Part shown: positions 36,770-48,783 of the stretch, one piece after another | How positions within the stretch are numbered: position 1 is the first letter of the stretch | How the letters are laid out: every line of letters begins with the position of its first letter | Origin: Phaeotremella fagi | Taxonomy: Eukaryota > Basidiomycota > Tremellomycetes > Tremellales > Phaeotremellaceae | Direction: 5' to 3' | DNA length: 64,000 nt | Assembly (NCBI GenBank): GCA_001599715.1 | Contig: BCHU01000002.1 | Span: 1,116,001-1,180,000, forward strand | The notes under the pieces: model-generated | The model's input: only the letters and a program-made list of their open reading frames with translations | Database searches by the model: none | What the model was told of the DNA's origin: nothing | Program-made: the position numbers and the translations under genes

Positions 36770-38127
36770 CTAGCGGAAGCCATGGCTTTTTGCATAGCTC
36801 TCTTAACACCCAATTGAGCTTTCTTGAGCTCATCAGCGGTAGCATCTTCTTGTTCGAGTTTCTCCAAAGCCTTGGCGATTTCGGATTCAACAGCGGCCTT
36901 TGCTCCTCTCTTGATCTTGGAACCGAGTTCTGGTGAAGTGATGGATTGTTCACAAGTGTGGAGGTAAGCTTCGAGGTCGGATTTAGCTTCGTGACGGGCA
37001 GAGAAGTCACGGTCAGCGTTCTTGTATCTAAGTGATTTGTCAGTTAATCGATCCTTCAAGTGAAGATATTAAAAAAAACTCACTGCTCAGCATCCTTGAT
37101 CATTTGGTCGATCTCGGCACCACTCAATCTACCAACAGAGTTTTGAATAGAGATTTGAGCTTTACGGCCGGAAGCTCTGTCTTGAGCTGAAACCTTGAGG
37201 AGACCGTTAGCGTCAACCTCGAAAGTACAGACAAGCTCGGCTTGACCACGGGGCATAGGTGGGATACCTGAAAGTTCGAATTCACCGAGAAGTCTGTTGT
37301 CTTTACATTGAGTACGTTCACCTTCGTAAACTGGGAACATGACTTGGGTTTGGTTGTCTTCAACAGTGGTGAATGTACGGGATTTGTTGGCTGGGATTGG
37401 GGTGTTTCTTGGGAGAACGACACCGAAAACGTCACCTTGCATGGCAACACCGAGGGAGAGAGGAGCGACATCGAGGAGGAGGAGATCAGCGGTTTTGTCA
37501 GAGGTTTGACCAGTAAGGACAGCGGCTTGAACAGCGGCACCGTAAGCAACGGCTTCGTCTGGGTTGATAGATTTGTTCAATTGACGACCACCAAAGTATT
37601 CAGAGACAAGAGATTGGATCTTGGGGATACGAGTGGAACCACCAACGAGAACAATGTCATCAACCTTGGCAGCTGGCATCTTGGCGTCCTTGAGGACTTT
37701 GTCAACTGGGTCGATGGTTGATTTGAAAGCGGTAGCGTTGATTTCTTCGAAACGAGCACGGGTGATGTTGGCTGAGAAGTCGGTACCTTGGAAAAGGGAG
37801 TCGACTTCAACAGTGGTTTGGGTAACGGAAGAGAGTGTTCTCTTGGCACGTTCACAGGCTGATCTGAGACGACGGAGAGCACGGGGGTCTTCTGAGATGT
37901 CGAGCTTGTTCTTTCTCTTGAACTCAGCTTTGAAGTGTTCGAGAAGGGTGTTGTCGAAATCTTCACCACCGAGATGGGTGTCACCAGCAGTGGCCTTGAC
38001 GGCGAAAACACCACCAGTGATTGAGAGAAGGGAGACATCGAAAGTACCACCTCCGAGATCGAAAATAAGAACGTTCTTCTCTTCCTTGGTCTTTTGGTCA
38101 AGACCATAGGCAATGGCAGCAGCAGTT

Positions 38128-38171
<44 letters not shown>

Positions 38172-38175
38172 AGCA

Positions 38176-38210
<35 letters not shown>

Positions 38211-38942
38211 AGCTGGGACGCTGATTGGTCAGCCGTGTACATGGTCATGAAACTTACGTGACGACAGCCTTCTTGACGGTCTTACCGAGTTTGGCCTCGG
38301 AAATCTCCTTCATCTTGGTGAGGACCATGGATGAAATTTCTTGTGGAGAGAAAGTTTTCTTCTCGTTGAGGTATTCAACTTCAACGAAAGGAGAACCGTC
38401 TTTGTCAACAACGGCGAATGGCCAGTGCTAACAAGTCAGCTATGAACATAGAACAGAACCCACCTTCATGTCCTTCTTAACATCTGGGTCATCGAATCTT
38501 CTACCAATCAATCGTTTGGCGTCGAAAACGGTGTTACGTGGGTTCATGGCAGATTGATTTTTGGCGGCTAATTGTAAGTTTGAGTTTTAAGAATTCATCA
38601 ACTCACCATCTCCGATTAATCTCTCTCCATCGGTGAAAGCAACGTATGATGGGGTGGTTCTGTTACCTTGGTCTAGAAAGAGTTAGAGAAATCCATCAAA
38701 AAGAGCTGTGATAGAAAAATAATTTACCGTTGGCGATGATCTACATCAAGTCAGCTTAAACCCTCAACAGCATATCGATTAAACTCACTTCAACACGGTC
38801 ATTGGCCCAAACACCAACACATGAGTAGGTTGTACCGAGATCTGAAAAGACAAGTTAACATTACCATCAGAACAAAGGGAAACTAAATGAAATTCGACCT
38901 ACCGATACCGATAGCACCTTCGTAGATTTCCTCAGCTGACAT
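36770..38942 (-). CDS. SSB1: Ribosome-associated Hsp70, Ssb type
   Basis: Cytosolic Hsp70 that binds nascent chains on ribosomes with the RAC co-chaperone. Hsp70 signatures: [50 protein letters not shown]. Ssb-specific features: [33 protein letters not shown], a short lid, and an ending KAMASAR without EEVD. At least seven exons, clustered at the 5' end as is common for highly expressed fungal genes. One is a 13-nt micro-exon at 38728-38740 that supplies IIAN in the conserved [17 protein letters not shown]. Codon choice is strongly biased, which also creates long antisense ORFs. The start at 38942 gives [14 protein letters not shown]. Confidence 0.96.
38728..38740 (-). other. SSB1: 13-nt micro-exon of SSB1
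   Basis: Flanked on the minus strand by an acceptor ending gatgtag and a donor gtaaat. Including it is the only way to give the universally conserved Hsp70 run [14 protein letters not shown]. Introns on both sides are about 48-55 nt. Confidence 0.9.
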
Positions 38943-39639
38943 GATTGATTTTTTAGATGGCTTTGAGTGTAACGTTAGTGATGATACAGTGATGACCTTT
39001 GAGATGGATATACCTTTTAATTTGCCTTTTAAGTAATTAAAGAAGAAAGAGAAAATAAGTTAAATTTCGCTGTCTTTCTTTTTTCATTCCTATTTATTTT
39101 ACTACCGTTACTCCCATCCGAAAAAAAGTTGACCCTACATAAATTTTTATTTCCGCCGGCATTTGGGGAAGAGGAAATATGTGGCACGGTTTGGCTTAAG
39201 CTGTTCCACTTGACACACTGGAGTACATAAATTGATGTACATAAGCGTACATGGTAGTAAAGTCCTGTCAGGCTTGAGTTTATCGAAGCTGCAAATCCTC
39301 ACATTATGTACCCTGTTGAGTGGTTGGGATAATACATTGGTGAATTATGTATAATCGTAACGAAATCCTCTCAAATGATATCGTAAGTGGCAGCGCGCTG
39401 GGTGCAAAGATCCAACGGTTGCAGTACCTTCAATCAATCAATGTTATAGTTCAAGACGTGAGACAGTCGACTTGCGCATATCGCAGAGATCCAGTCGAAT
39501 CGTAAACACATGCATCGACAAATCCAAAATACAGATCCAAGGTCGTCCATCAGTTGAACGTTGGCAGTCATAAACATCGTCATCAAGATAATAAAGTAGT
39601 CGTAGGTTTCGTACACAGATTTATATGATAGAGAAAGAA
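38943..39639. other. SSB1 promoter and 3' region of the chromodomain gene
   Basis: 697 bp. Immediately upstream of SSB1 are A/T-rich and CTTTTT/GAAGAAA tracts (39030-39100), typical of strong fungal promoters. GTACATA-type repeats occur near 39225-39255. No gene seen. Confidence 0.5.
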
Positions 39640-40778
39640 TCACAACCCCAGTCGTTTCATTAATTCTTGATTTGCCGCTATCATCTCCTGTCTCTCAAGT
39701 TCATAATCGTTAAGCGGAATCACTGCAAGAAGTAGTTTGGTCAGTAACTGAAACCTTTATATCTAACAGTGAAAATAAATTGATACCAACGTTTTGCGAT
39801 TTTATCCTCTGGAACTCCCCGGAACTGAATCAAGAATCTACCCAAAGCGTTTCTACCCAAATCGCCAAAATATTTGACTATCGTATAGCGTCCTACCCAT
39901 CCTTCCCAAGTTGTCCCTGCACTGCTCCCAGAAATCAAATATCGAAATGACAGGTATCTCTTGTTATAAGATTTAGCGTAATATCCTTTCCTCTCGTGAA
40001 TCTGGATCCAATCTAAACCTGGAAAGTCGTGTCGTAATCAGTACTCGCGATTCATCGCTTTCCTCGTGTGTCACCTACATTCCGATACTTCTTCCCTCTC
40101 CGAAGACAATTTGAGTTGATTATAACTCGTGTCGTCTTGTTCGAAATTCTGAATTGCGTTATCGACAGCGCGATCACTAACGATTTTATACGATTTCATT
40201 TCTGTAACTGTCTGCCAATGGGTTTGATATTTTGGAGATAAATCGACCTTGGCAGAATTAACACCGTACTGAACTAAATAAGATTTAACACCTGAATTAG
40301 ATGTACGAGAGCTGGTAATCGTAAATGGATGAGCTAGAACATGAGGAAAAAAAATCACATCAGCGAAGCAATTAATTGGCATGACGAAATTTGAGGTTTA
40401 CCCACATTTCCCTTCGAAAGTTTTTAAGAGGTATGAACAACCTTTGACCAAAGAACTCCTAAATTCCCACGTATCATCTTCAGGAGGCCAACCTTTCCAA
40501 CGACACAAGTACTGATATTCCAATCCATTCTCCCCAAGACCTTTATCCAAAGATCTAGCTAGGATATGTGAAACTTCAAAGACTTCGTCTGGTTTTTGAG
40601 AAGATTTCGTCTAACAAAGGATGGAGGAGAAATGGCAATTAGGGCCGTGTTCTCTTTCTGGAGATATCGAAGTACTTACTTTACGTTTTGGAGTTGAAGA
40701 GCTGATTGAAGTGTCTGGAGTTTTTGAAGAGGACGCGGTCAGACCTCTGGGAAGTCTTTCGCGTTTGACTTGAGGCAT
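39640..40778 (-). CDS. Chromodomain protein
   Basis: Probable nuclear, methyl-histone-reading protein. The basic N-terminus MPQVKRERLPRGLTASSSKT is followed by a chromodomain: DEVFEVSHILARSLDKG, LEYQYLCRWKGWPPEDDTWE, FRSSLVKGCSYLLKTF. These hold the three cage aromatics expected of the fold (F/V-Y-W type, with WKGW and TWE). The C-terminal half (VKSYLVQYGVNSAKVDLSPK, GWVGRYTIVKYFGDLGRN, IQFRGVPEDKIAKRW) has no family I recognise, and there is no clear chromoshadow or SET domain. Four to five exons. An upstream in-frame ATG at 40952 would add 58 low-complexity residues; 40778 was chosen for its better context and start of basic sequence. Confidence 0.75.
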
Positions 40779-41368
40779 GGTTGGGAGGTGAGGTGGGGTT
40801 CGATATATGGTTGTGCTAGAATACTGACTGGTTCTCTGACACTGAGTAGGTCTACAGATGGATGTGTAAATCAGTAGATCAGTATACGGTAGTGCTAGTA
40901 TCCGTTGGTGAATGCTACTGTTGTACTGGGACTGGTAGTGAGGGAGTGACATTTCTGCTTGACCGTGCCTGAAACGTGAACCACTAGATATCTAAGTGGC
41001 ATTTCGTAAATCTGACATCACTTCTCTTATCTTTGTTTCTACAAAATACAACTTGAATTGTCAATTTCAGTTGTCTTCGGACAGTTAGATTGAACCGTTG
41101 ACTTCAACCACTGAAAGATTACACAGATTAGACTCTCCCAGACTACGAATTCCACTGTATGCTTGTTCAAATCATCGTGAAACCGACGGTGACGCCGGAA
41201 GTGGAGGTTGTGTGGCGGTCACCGCCGAACCGAATGCGGGAGGTTCACCGTATTTAGTAGGTTAGTACTTTATCTCCAACTTATCGATCTCTCCAGTCAT
41301 CTTCATCCTTGGTGAGAACAGTAAACAACATCAACACACCAATAAAAGCCAAACAATCAACCTTCACA
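40779..41368. promoter_or_regulatory. Divergent promoter, chromodomain gene and amidohydrolase
   Basis: 590 bp between divergent starts. Contains a GGTGACGCCGG / GGTCACCGCCG inverted pair around 41189-41228 and a gtgagaac site at 41312 that could be a 5'-leader splice donor of the amidohydrolase. No gene seen. Confidence 0.45.
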
Positions 41369-43346
41369 ATGAAAGATATCATCTCATCCTTAGGAGCGTT
41401 CGAGTTACTCGATCAAGAGAACGAAGTGAAAGCCAGTAGATCAGCGTATGATTGGGCACCACCTCATTGGGTCCCAAATCCTGTTCCAGAGGATTACGAT
41501 ATCGAAACACCACCTTGGATCAGACCTGAGCAAGTACCCATGAGTTTCGTTGGTACGTCTACGTCCTCCCTTGTCCTTATTGTAGCTTGATTGACTGAAC
41601 ATCATGAATAGGCGTCAACGTCGTCGATGTTGAGAATGGTAAAATTATCGAAAACATGACTGTTAAACTTAAGAAAGGGAAGATTGAATCTATCACTAAG
41701 AGTGTGAAGACCGATATGCAAGAAGCTGGATATAGTAGTATCGACGCTGGTGGTTTATACGTTTGTCCTGGACTGATTGATTGTCAGTTGCTCCGTTGTC
41801 GAGGTGGATTGAACCTGTAACTGACAGAATATCACTTAGGTCATACCCACATAACCATCGTGCCAGGTGTCAAGGTAAACCTTTACCCAAACACAATCTA
41901 ATCAAATTACTAATAAATCTAGGCGGGAGGTTTCTCAGGAGCTTCAGAAACACAAACAGCTTTAGCTACCTCCTACGTCCTCAAAGGTAAATAACCCGTT
42001 TCCCAACCAAATCTAATGATCCGCACCAGGAATGCTCTATCGAGGATTCACAACAGTCAGAGATGTAGGGGGAGCCAACAGACATCATAAAGCCGCCACT
42101 GAATCCTGGTTAATCCCCGGACCAAGATTATTCCAAGGTGGTCCAGTCATGTCACAAACCGGTGGTCATGGTAGGTGATGGTTATAAATTAGGTTCAAGT
42201 TTGATCTCAATTGTTTAGGTGATATGCTTACCGATCCCGATGGATTGGTTTCATGTTGTGGTATCACTCCTTCCTACGCCGGTGCGGCTGGTGCAACAGT
42301 TGACGGAGGTATGTCTTTTTCAAAAACAACATTCAACTCATACTGATCCTACCCTACTACAGTCGACGCATGTCTCAAAATGACACGTAAACTTATGATG
42401 GCCGGTGCAGACCACGTCAAAATCTGTTCCTCAGGTGGTGTAGCATCTCTAACAGATAAATTGGAGAGTGTCCAATTCACCGTACCAGAGATCAAAGCTA
42501 TTTGTGATACAGTCAGAATGATGGTAAGTTTGCCTAGGATTCATTATTCGCAAGTATCATTGAAAACTTATACACCGCGTAGGGCGGAACTCTTGTCAGT
42601 AAGTCATAATCTCCCTACACCACCACGAAAAAGACCAAATCTAAACAACTCCAAGCATCCCATTGTTTCACGTCAGAAGGTGCCCGAAACGCCATAGAGG
42701 GCGGTATAGGAGGTATCGAACACGGGAACCTAATCGACGAACCAACTCTCAAGCTAATGGCTCAAAAGGGGATCCATCTAACTCCAACCCTGATAGTCTG
42801 CGACGTAAGTCCACCACCCAAAAAAGACTATTCAACACAATTAATACCCTTCCCAGCTACTCTCAAGACCACCATATAACGTCATCATCCCCCCTTCCTC
42901 CCGTGAAAAATTGAAATTAGTCCAAGAAATGGGATTCGTGACTCTCAAAAAAGCTCATGAATTAGGAGTCAACATCGCATACGGAACAGACGCTTTCGCT
43001 TCCATGCAACCGGTCCAACTTTCAGAATTCGATTTAAGAGCTAGTGTCCTACCTTCACCGGTCGTTCTTAAACAAGCTACTATCAATGGAGGTATGTTGA
43101 CCTTGGAATGCCTTAATCTACAGAAATGTACTGATTTGGTATTTAGCAAAAGTCCTTGGTATGTCTGGTAAGATTGGTGAAATTTCACAAGGCGCTTTCG
43201 CGGATCTTTTGCTTTTATCTTCAAACCCCTTGGAGGATGTTACGATCTTGAACAAACCTCATAAATTCGTTAAAGGTGTTATCAAAGATGGTAGAGTCGT
43301 AGTCAGTAGATTAGAGGGTTTGAGAGTCGAAATTTCTTTGGTTTAA
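41369..43346 (+). CDS. Amidohydrolase-superfamily metal-dependent hydrolase
   Basis: Zinc-dependent hydrolase of the imidazolonepropionase/prolidase-like amidohydrolase group. Eight or more exons, about 460-480 residues. Metal ligands in order: HTH after CPGLIDC (GLYVCPGLIDCHTHITI); VKICSSGGVAS, carrying the Lys expected to be carboxylated; TSHCFTSEGARNAI; GGIEHGNLIDE; and NIAYGTDAFASM with the catalytic Asp. It ends with the usual beta-sandwich return (GKIGEISQGAFADLLLLSSN, VIKDGRVVVSR). No signal peptide: the first ATG at 41369 gives MKDIISSLGAFELLDQ. Substrate (dipeptide, amide or lactam) cannot be read from sequence. Confidence 0.85.
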
Positions 43347-43526
43347 ATTTCTTCAATTAGAAAAAAATAAGAACAGGCTTTGTTGGGACAATTCGTGATA
43401 AAACAGATTGAAATCAAAATATATAGTTGTATGCGATGAATTGAATCGTTTTTACTTTGTCTTGCATAGCATCGATCATTATACTATTCCCTCTACCATC
43501 GTTTATTCTCTTTACCCAATTTCACT

Positions 43527-45659
43527 CTACCCGTCATTCTCACTTTGGTAATTAGGAGTAGCGTTCCCCGGAGTCTTTTCACCGTTGACCAAACGATCGA
43601 CAAACCCAGCTTCTGGCGTGACACCATTCCCAGAATCCTGATGCGAAGGATTATCGAAAGCGTGTTTGATCCATGTTAAATCCTTAGGATCCTCTTCCTC
43701 CTTAGGGATTCTGAAAACAGGTGAAGGTGGTGAAACCTTGAACGAAGGGACATTAGAATTAGTTGGACTGGTAGGTGAAACCGGTGGGACTCCCGATGGT
43801 CTTCGTTTGGGTGGTTTAACATCACCTAAACCAGATTTCAAAACTTTTTTACCACCTGATCTGAAAAAGATCATTGATAAAACAATGACAACATGGCCAT
43901 ACCAATACATTCTTGACCAAGCTTGAATACAGTCTGAGAACGATAACAGGATAAAGGCTGATGCGATGTAATTAAGATTGATTTGAACCATGAACCATCC
44001 TATGACGTCGTAGAGTCTTTTCGCAGAATTCGGGTATGGCCATTTGGGTAATGAGTTTGGAGCGTTGGTCGTATTGGGAGCTAGGAAGTATGGTCGAACT
44101 AAGTGTCTGAATTGACGACCCAAAGCGGTGAAGAAACCTGCTGAAACGAAAGCGACTGAAAGTCAGTAAAAGCTGTGTGAATTAACTCACGATAATATCC
44201 TGGATCAACCCCATGCTAAGCAACTGGGTCAGCAAGATCCGAAAGCATTAGACCATCCACTTACCCAGAAAGCCGACGTAACAAAAGTAGCCATACTCTG
44301 CAAAGTCCCAGGTTTCTTGCCCTTCTTGACAAGTCTCTTGTAAACCGAATCACGAAGCCAGACCTATCACCAAAATCAGTCTCGATCCAATTTCAAAATA
44401 TCCAGTACCCACATTAGTTCTACAGTTCCAACTATCGAACAGAACCTTGAAACTCTCTGCAGTCTCTATAGAAAGAATATTGATATTCCTAACTCTGTTC
44501 CAAAGAGTTCTTCCGGTCTTTGGATCATAACCATTAAATCCGATACCAGTCAATATACAAGCACCTTCAGTCAAACTCCAAACAGCGTAATATTTGGTAC
44601 GAGCGATGAAACCAGCCAACTGAATGAAACCGAATTTCTCAAGTAAACTCCATTCATACCATGTTGGAGTTAGAATTCTTTCGTATCCAGCTCTAGTGCC
44701 GTATGTCGAGAATATACCTAAGAACACTAAACCGGAGAACAGATGTAAGATAGCTATTCTTTTTCGACCATGTGGAATCCTTCTTCGAACAGCCTTAGCT
44801 TGTGAATCATCTGTCCCAGGTGGTGGTGTACCATATAATTTATGTGTTACCAACAAATCGTACGTGGCATAATCGCAAGCTGGACCTATCATCATTGATG
44901 GGAAGAAGAAACTGAAGATGTAAGTAAGTTTCCATTGGAAATGTTTTTTTCACTCACCAATATCCAAGGAAGGCTAAAGGACTGGGTACATGAGAGAGTC
45001 TGGTAGCTATTTGACTCTCGTCTAGATCCTTTACGGTCAGATTTGAAGACTTTAGGACTTACTTCGATTTTAGATCTACCATCATGAACGTTCCATGCTA
45101 GCGTCGTTAATTTGATAGCCATAACCATCAAGCTGGTACTAATTTCGATCTCCGTTACAGGTATCGAAGTGATATATCGATTGACATGACTAAAATTATC
45201 AGCCAAGTCACTCATCCTTTCAGTAAAGGACACTCACATATACATTAAATGCCCCATGACAAATCTAACCCCCAATATTCAGTTGAAGAACCAACATTGA
45301 AAAAGTGATTGTAGAACTCACGTGAAAACCATCCAAGGCATATTCTTACTTCTTGAAAAAGCGACAATAAGATATGTACCCGTACAAGCAAACAATAAAT
45401 GTAAAGTTCCAGTAATCATACCAAGTAAAGGACCGAGTACGAAAGCTGAAACTACCAAAGAGAAGACATGGGCGAGATTGGGTTTATCGGGTGGTAATCT
45501 GACATAGAGAGAGCCGAGTGGATAGGAGAGCAGGAACGAGAAGATCAACTATGATTTGGGTTAGTTAGGATGGATGTTGAGAGATGAGATTACCTTGATT
45601 TGATCTGTTGGTGCACCAGCTAAAGTTGCAACGTGCTCAAATACTGGATCCCAGAACAT
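43527..45659 (-). CDS. ALE1: MBOAT lysophospholipid acyltransferase (Ale1/Lpt1 type)
   Basis: ER membrane enzyme that transfers acyl chains from acyl-CoA to lysophospholipids (Lands cycle). Multiple spans from the N-terminus (LIFSFLLSYPLGSLYVRLPP, LGMITGTLHLLFACTGTYLI). MBOAT motifs: KLTTLAWNVHDGR, SPLAFLGYC, MMIGPACDYATYDLL; WNCRTNVWLRDSVYKRL with the conserved Asn/Arg; and the catalytic-His block SAFWHGVDPGYYLSF. The C-terminal cytosolic tail is Pro/Ser-rich and ends TPNYQSENDG. About eight exons. The motif order and the FWHG block fit Ale1/LPCAT rather than the sterol or Gup1 MBOATs. Divergent from AAR2 over 275 bp. Confidence 0.9.
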
Positions 45660-45934
45660 GGTGAGTAGATGGGTTGGGATTGTATTGAATGAACAGAGTC
45701 AAGTGGGTACTTTGAAGTGATGTCTTGGTGAATAAATACTATATCTATATCGACTAGAGTGGTATGTGAAAGAACAAAGGATGAAAATCGATAGAAAGTC
45801 AAAGTCAAAGCTACAGTGCAAAAGATGTGCCTCCTCCTTTCAAAAAGAAATCAATAAGTAAACGGCAAACACAACGTCATTACCGAAAGTTACTGAAAAT
45901 CCCTTCCACAGAAACATCCATCCAATCATATGGT

Positions 45935-47145
45935 ATGGACAATCCTTCACTCGCACTCACACCAACCCAAGCCCAATCACTATTCCAAGCAGGTGGTTTC
46001 ATCCTCCTAACCAATCTCCCAGAAACTTCAGAATTCGGTATAGACGGGACATACCACATCATCCGTCGTTTCTCTGGTATAAAATTTTTGACTCCAGGTC
46101 TACATTTGATAACATGGACACCACCCTCTTCGACGACGACGAAGAAGCAATCACAAACAAATCATCCAACTGGTTTACCTTTACGAAACGGATTTATCAA
46201 ATTCTATGAACCTAGGGAAAGATTTTTATTGGATTACGATCCGATATTAGAGAATGTCCCTTTACCAAAGGATGAAAATGATATCCATATCTCAGATGAT
46301 CATTTAAAGTCACTTGATAAAGAATTAGCTCCATATCCATTTAACGGTCTAGGATTATGGAGATCGTTAACCGACCATATCAGTTCTGAAATTCTGAACA
46401 AAGTGATTCCAGGTGGTAGATTCGATGGCTTGACGACGGTATCTGGTGAGGAGAATGAAGAGATCAAAGGATTGAAGAAATCGTTGAAAGTTGAGGAAGA
46501 GGTTACATTCAATTTTCCGCTGATAGATCTTAAAAGAAGTTGGAGAGATGGAGCGGTCGGTGAGGAGATCACTAAATTCTCAAGGGATAAAAGTTGGTTA
46601 TTAGAGAAATTCATCAAAGAGGAATTGAATGATGGTACGTTATTCTCAACGAAACTAAAAACTAACTTGTTACTTTAGAACCTCTGAATCTATTATCATA
46701 CCTTCAATTATCTTTCATCATCCTATTGAATCTCTCTTCGTTCTCATGTTTAGAAATCTACAAAAAATATCTCTCACTCCTGTGTCAATCCAAATCAATT
46801 TTTCCAACCACAACGTCAACGTCTAACTCGTCTTCATCAAAAATTACCAAACTCTATTCAAACTTGATACCAACACTGACCGCCCAACTAAAAGCTCTCC
46901 CCAAAGACGCGTTCGAAAGTGAATTACCAGAGATGGACATATTCTATCTAGAACAGATCAATTCGTTGCGAGAGGTTCTCTTGGGAAACAGTATCAATCA
47001 GAACGGATGGGTGAAAGCATGGAATGAATTGATGATAGTTGGGAAAGATAGATTCGATTGGATCATTGATGATTTATCTGTTGAAATTGAAGACGAAGTT
47101 TCAGAGGAGGAAGGTGAATACGCCCCAGTAGTTGTGGAAATGTAA
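45935..47145 (+). CDS. AAR2: AAR2, U5 snRNP assembly factor
   Basis: Splicing factor that escorts Prp8 in the cytoplasmic U5 snRNP precursor. Two exons (45935-46634, 46679-47145) around a 44-nt intron give 388 residues. Seen: SLFQAGGFILLTNLPETSEF and GIDGTYHIIRRFSGIKFLTP, the hallmark Aar2 opening, then GLHLITW and GFIKFYEPRERFLLDYD. The C-terminal helical part has LLSYLQLSFIILLNLSSFSC, LEIYKKYLSLLCQS, and ends in an acidic tail (EDEVSEEEGEYAPVVVEM). The first in-frame ATG is 45935; upstream codons to 45827 are open but start with GTG, so they are probably leader. Confidence 0.9.
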
Positions 47146-47220
47146 ACCAGTCAATGTGTTTGAATAAGACTAGATAGATGTATCACTAGACATGCATAAC
47201 TAAAAAACAGGTCAAAACGT

Positions 47221-48473
47221 CTACCAAATCCAAGGAAGGATAACCTTCCTCTCCTTTGGGAACTCCCCACCAAAAGTCCTTTGATACCAGGCATGACCCC
47301 GAATAGCTCTTGGTAACATACACCCAATCTCAGCTAACACGAAACACCAAGCTGGGGATAACATGGATCTAGGCCATAGAGTTGACACCAATGGATATTG
47401 ATTGATGAGGTTTTGGATGAAAGGATGAGATATCGATTTTAAAGGTGGGATAGGTATGAAGAGAGTGTTCGAAGCTGCCAAAGCGAAAAACGACCATTCT
47501 AGCCTATAGTGTAGAAAATCATTATAGTTAGATCGGTAGAGATAGAAGAGAACCTATCACTGACCATTCGCAGAAATAATTGGGGAACGAGACGTATTTG
47601 AATAAACCACCTTTAGGGATTTTATACCTCTGATTTTTCGGTTTAGATTTAGATTCAGATCCAGTGTTCTGATCACCATCGACTTGATCGTCATCAACGG
47701 AAAACCATTTTTCACCATTAGCTCGACGTAGATCATTAAGGATCTCATCGTGATAAACTGGATAGATCAGAAATCAAATAATCAATCCTTAAACCTTACC
47801 ATTCCCCATGAAACCCAATATCCAACCACACACCCCAATCCAATATCGTAACCCATCACCCGTAGGTGAGAACCAAATCATCCCAATAGCCAGAACGTAT
47901 GCGTTTCTGATTAAATTTATCATCAACAAGCCATAGTATATCAGTGATGATCACCTACATCAGATTGAAAGCAGCACCTGCAAATGGGATCGTTAGATGT
48001 TGATCCGATCTTTTAGGTGAATAAACCAATGGGGAGAGAATCGCTCGATGCAGATAATGTGTTAAATAGAGTATCTACCATATCAGCGAGCCAAAGCACC
48101 ATCTTGACGTACACATAGCAATTTAGAATGATGACTGAGAGGTTGATAATTCCTATAAAGGGTGGTGATAAACGTTACAGGCTACTACCTTTGTATCAGC
48201 TTTTCAATGAAAATGTATGAAAGTATGACAAGATATACAGCTACGATCTCCATGCAGAACCAAGCTTTGTTACCTATCCCCAAGATTCAGTTCGGTTTGA
48301 TGATTGACACCGTATGAACTGTACCTACCATTCACGTTGAATCTTGAATCTCCAATTGAAAATCTGCCAAAGGGTGCGTCTATGATCCATAATGTCAGAG
48401 GTGCGTGGATAGGGAACCAATGGTAGATGTATAGGATTGGATAGAATAGGTCTGGTGGGGATGGGGGTATCAT
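47221..48473 (-). CDS. Steroid 5-alpha-reductase-like membrane enzyme
   Basis: ER-type NADPH-dependent reductase of the SRD5A/DET2 group; natural substrate in fungi unclear (sterol or other enone). Several exons, about 300 residues. N-terminus MIPPSPPDLFYPILYIYHWF then APLTLWIIDAPFGRFSIG, the family's PFGRF motif. Later RAILSPLVYSP and NAYVLAIGMIWFSP precede a YHDEILNDLRRANGEKW block, RYKIPKGGLFKYVSFPNYFC and EWLEWSFFALA, the diagnostic C-terminal NADPH-binding region. It ends GHAWYQRTFGGEFPKERKVI with LPWIW. A polar insert (DDQVDGDQNTGSESKSKPKN) lies before YKIPKGG. All membrane spans predicted by hydrophobicity by eye only. Confidence 0.85.
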
Positions 48474-48783
48474 TCTGGAATGAGTTTAGGTTGTAGATTG
48501 TAGATTGTAGAATATATATTCTCGTAAGTTACATCTTTTGTACATCATCGAACGATGTCGATCAGGCACTGAATTCAAGAGATTCGTATTCGTCATGATG
48601 TCCAAAAATTCAAAGTCATATTTCATAATTATAATGCGCAAAAACAGAGAATCCCGATCGATACCAAGCAACCAATTAAAGCTACATATCCCTCCCTTGA
48701 CCCCACATCGCCCTCCAATCCCATTCTAAGCTTAGTCCCATATTTCGTTCCTCTTATTCAATACCCCGCCGCGAGCCGCGAAA
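48474..48783. other. Intergenic: promoter of the reductase gene
   Basis: 310 bp of AT-rich sequence between the reductase start and the 3' end of the large Zn2Cys6 gene. A GTTGTAGATT repeat lies at about 48489-48510. No gene seen. Confidence 0.5.

Noticed and set aside
37308..38109. Long + strand ORFs (137 and 162 codons) antisense to SSB1
   Set aside because: They mirror the strongly biased codon use of SSB1; no splice sites, family resemblance or start context of their own.
46300..46617. 105-codon - strand ORF
   Set aside because: Shadow of the AAR2 first exon.
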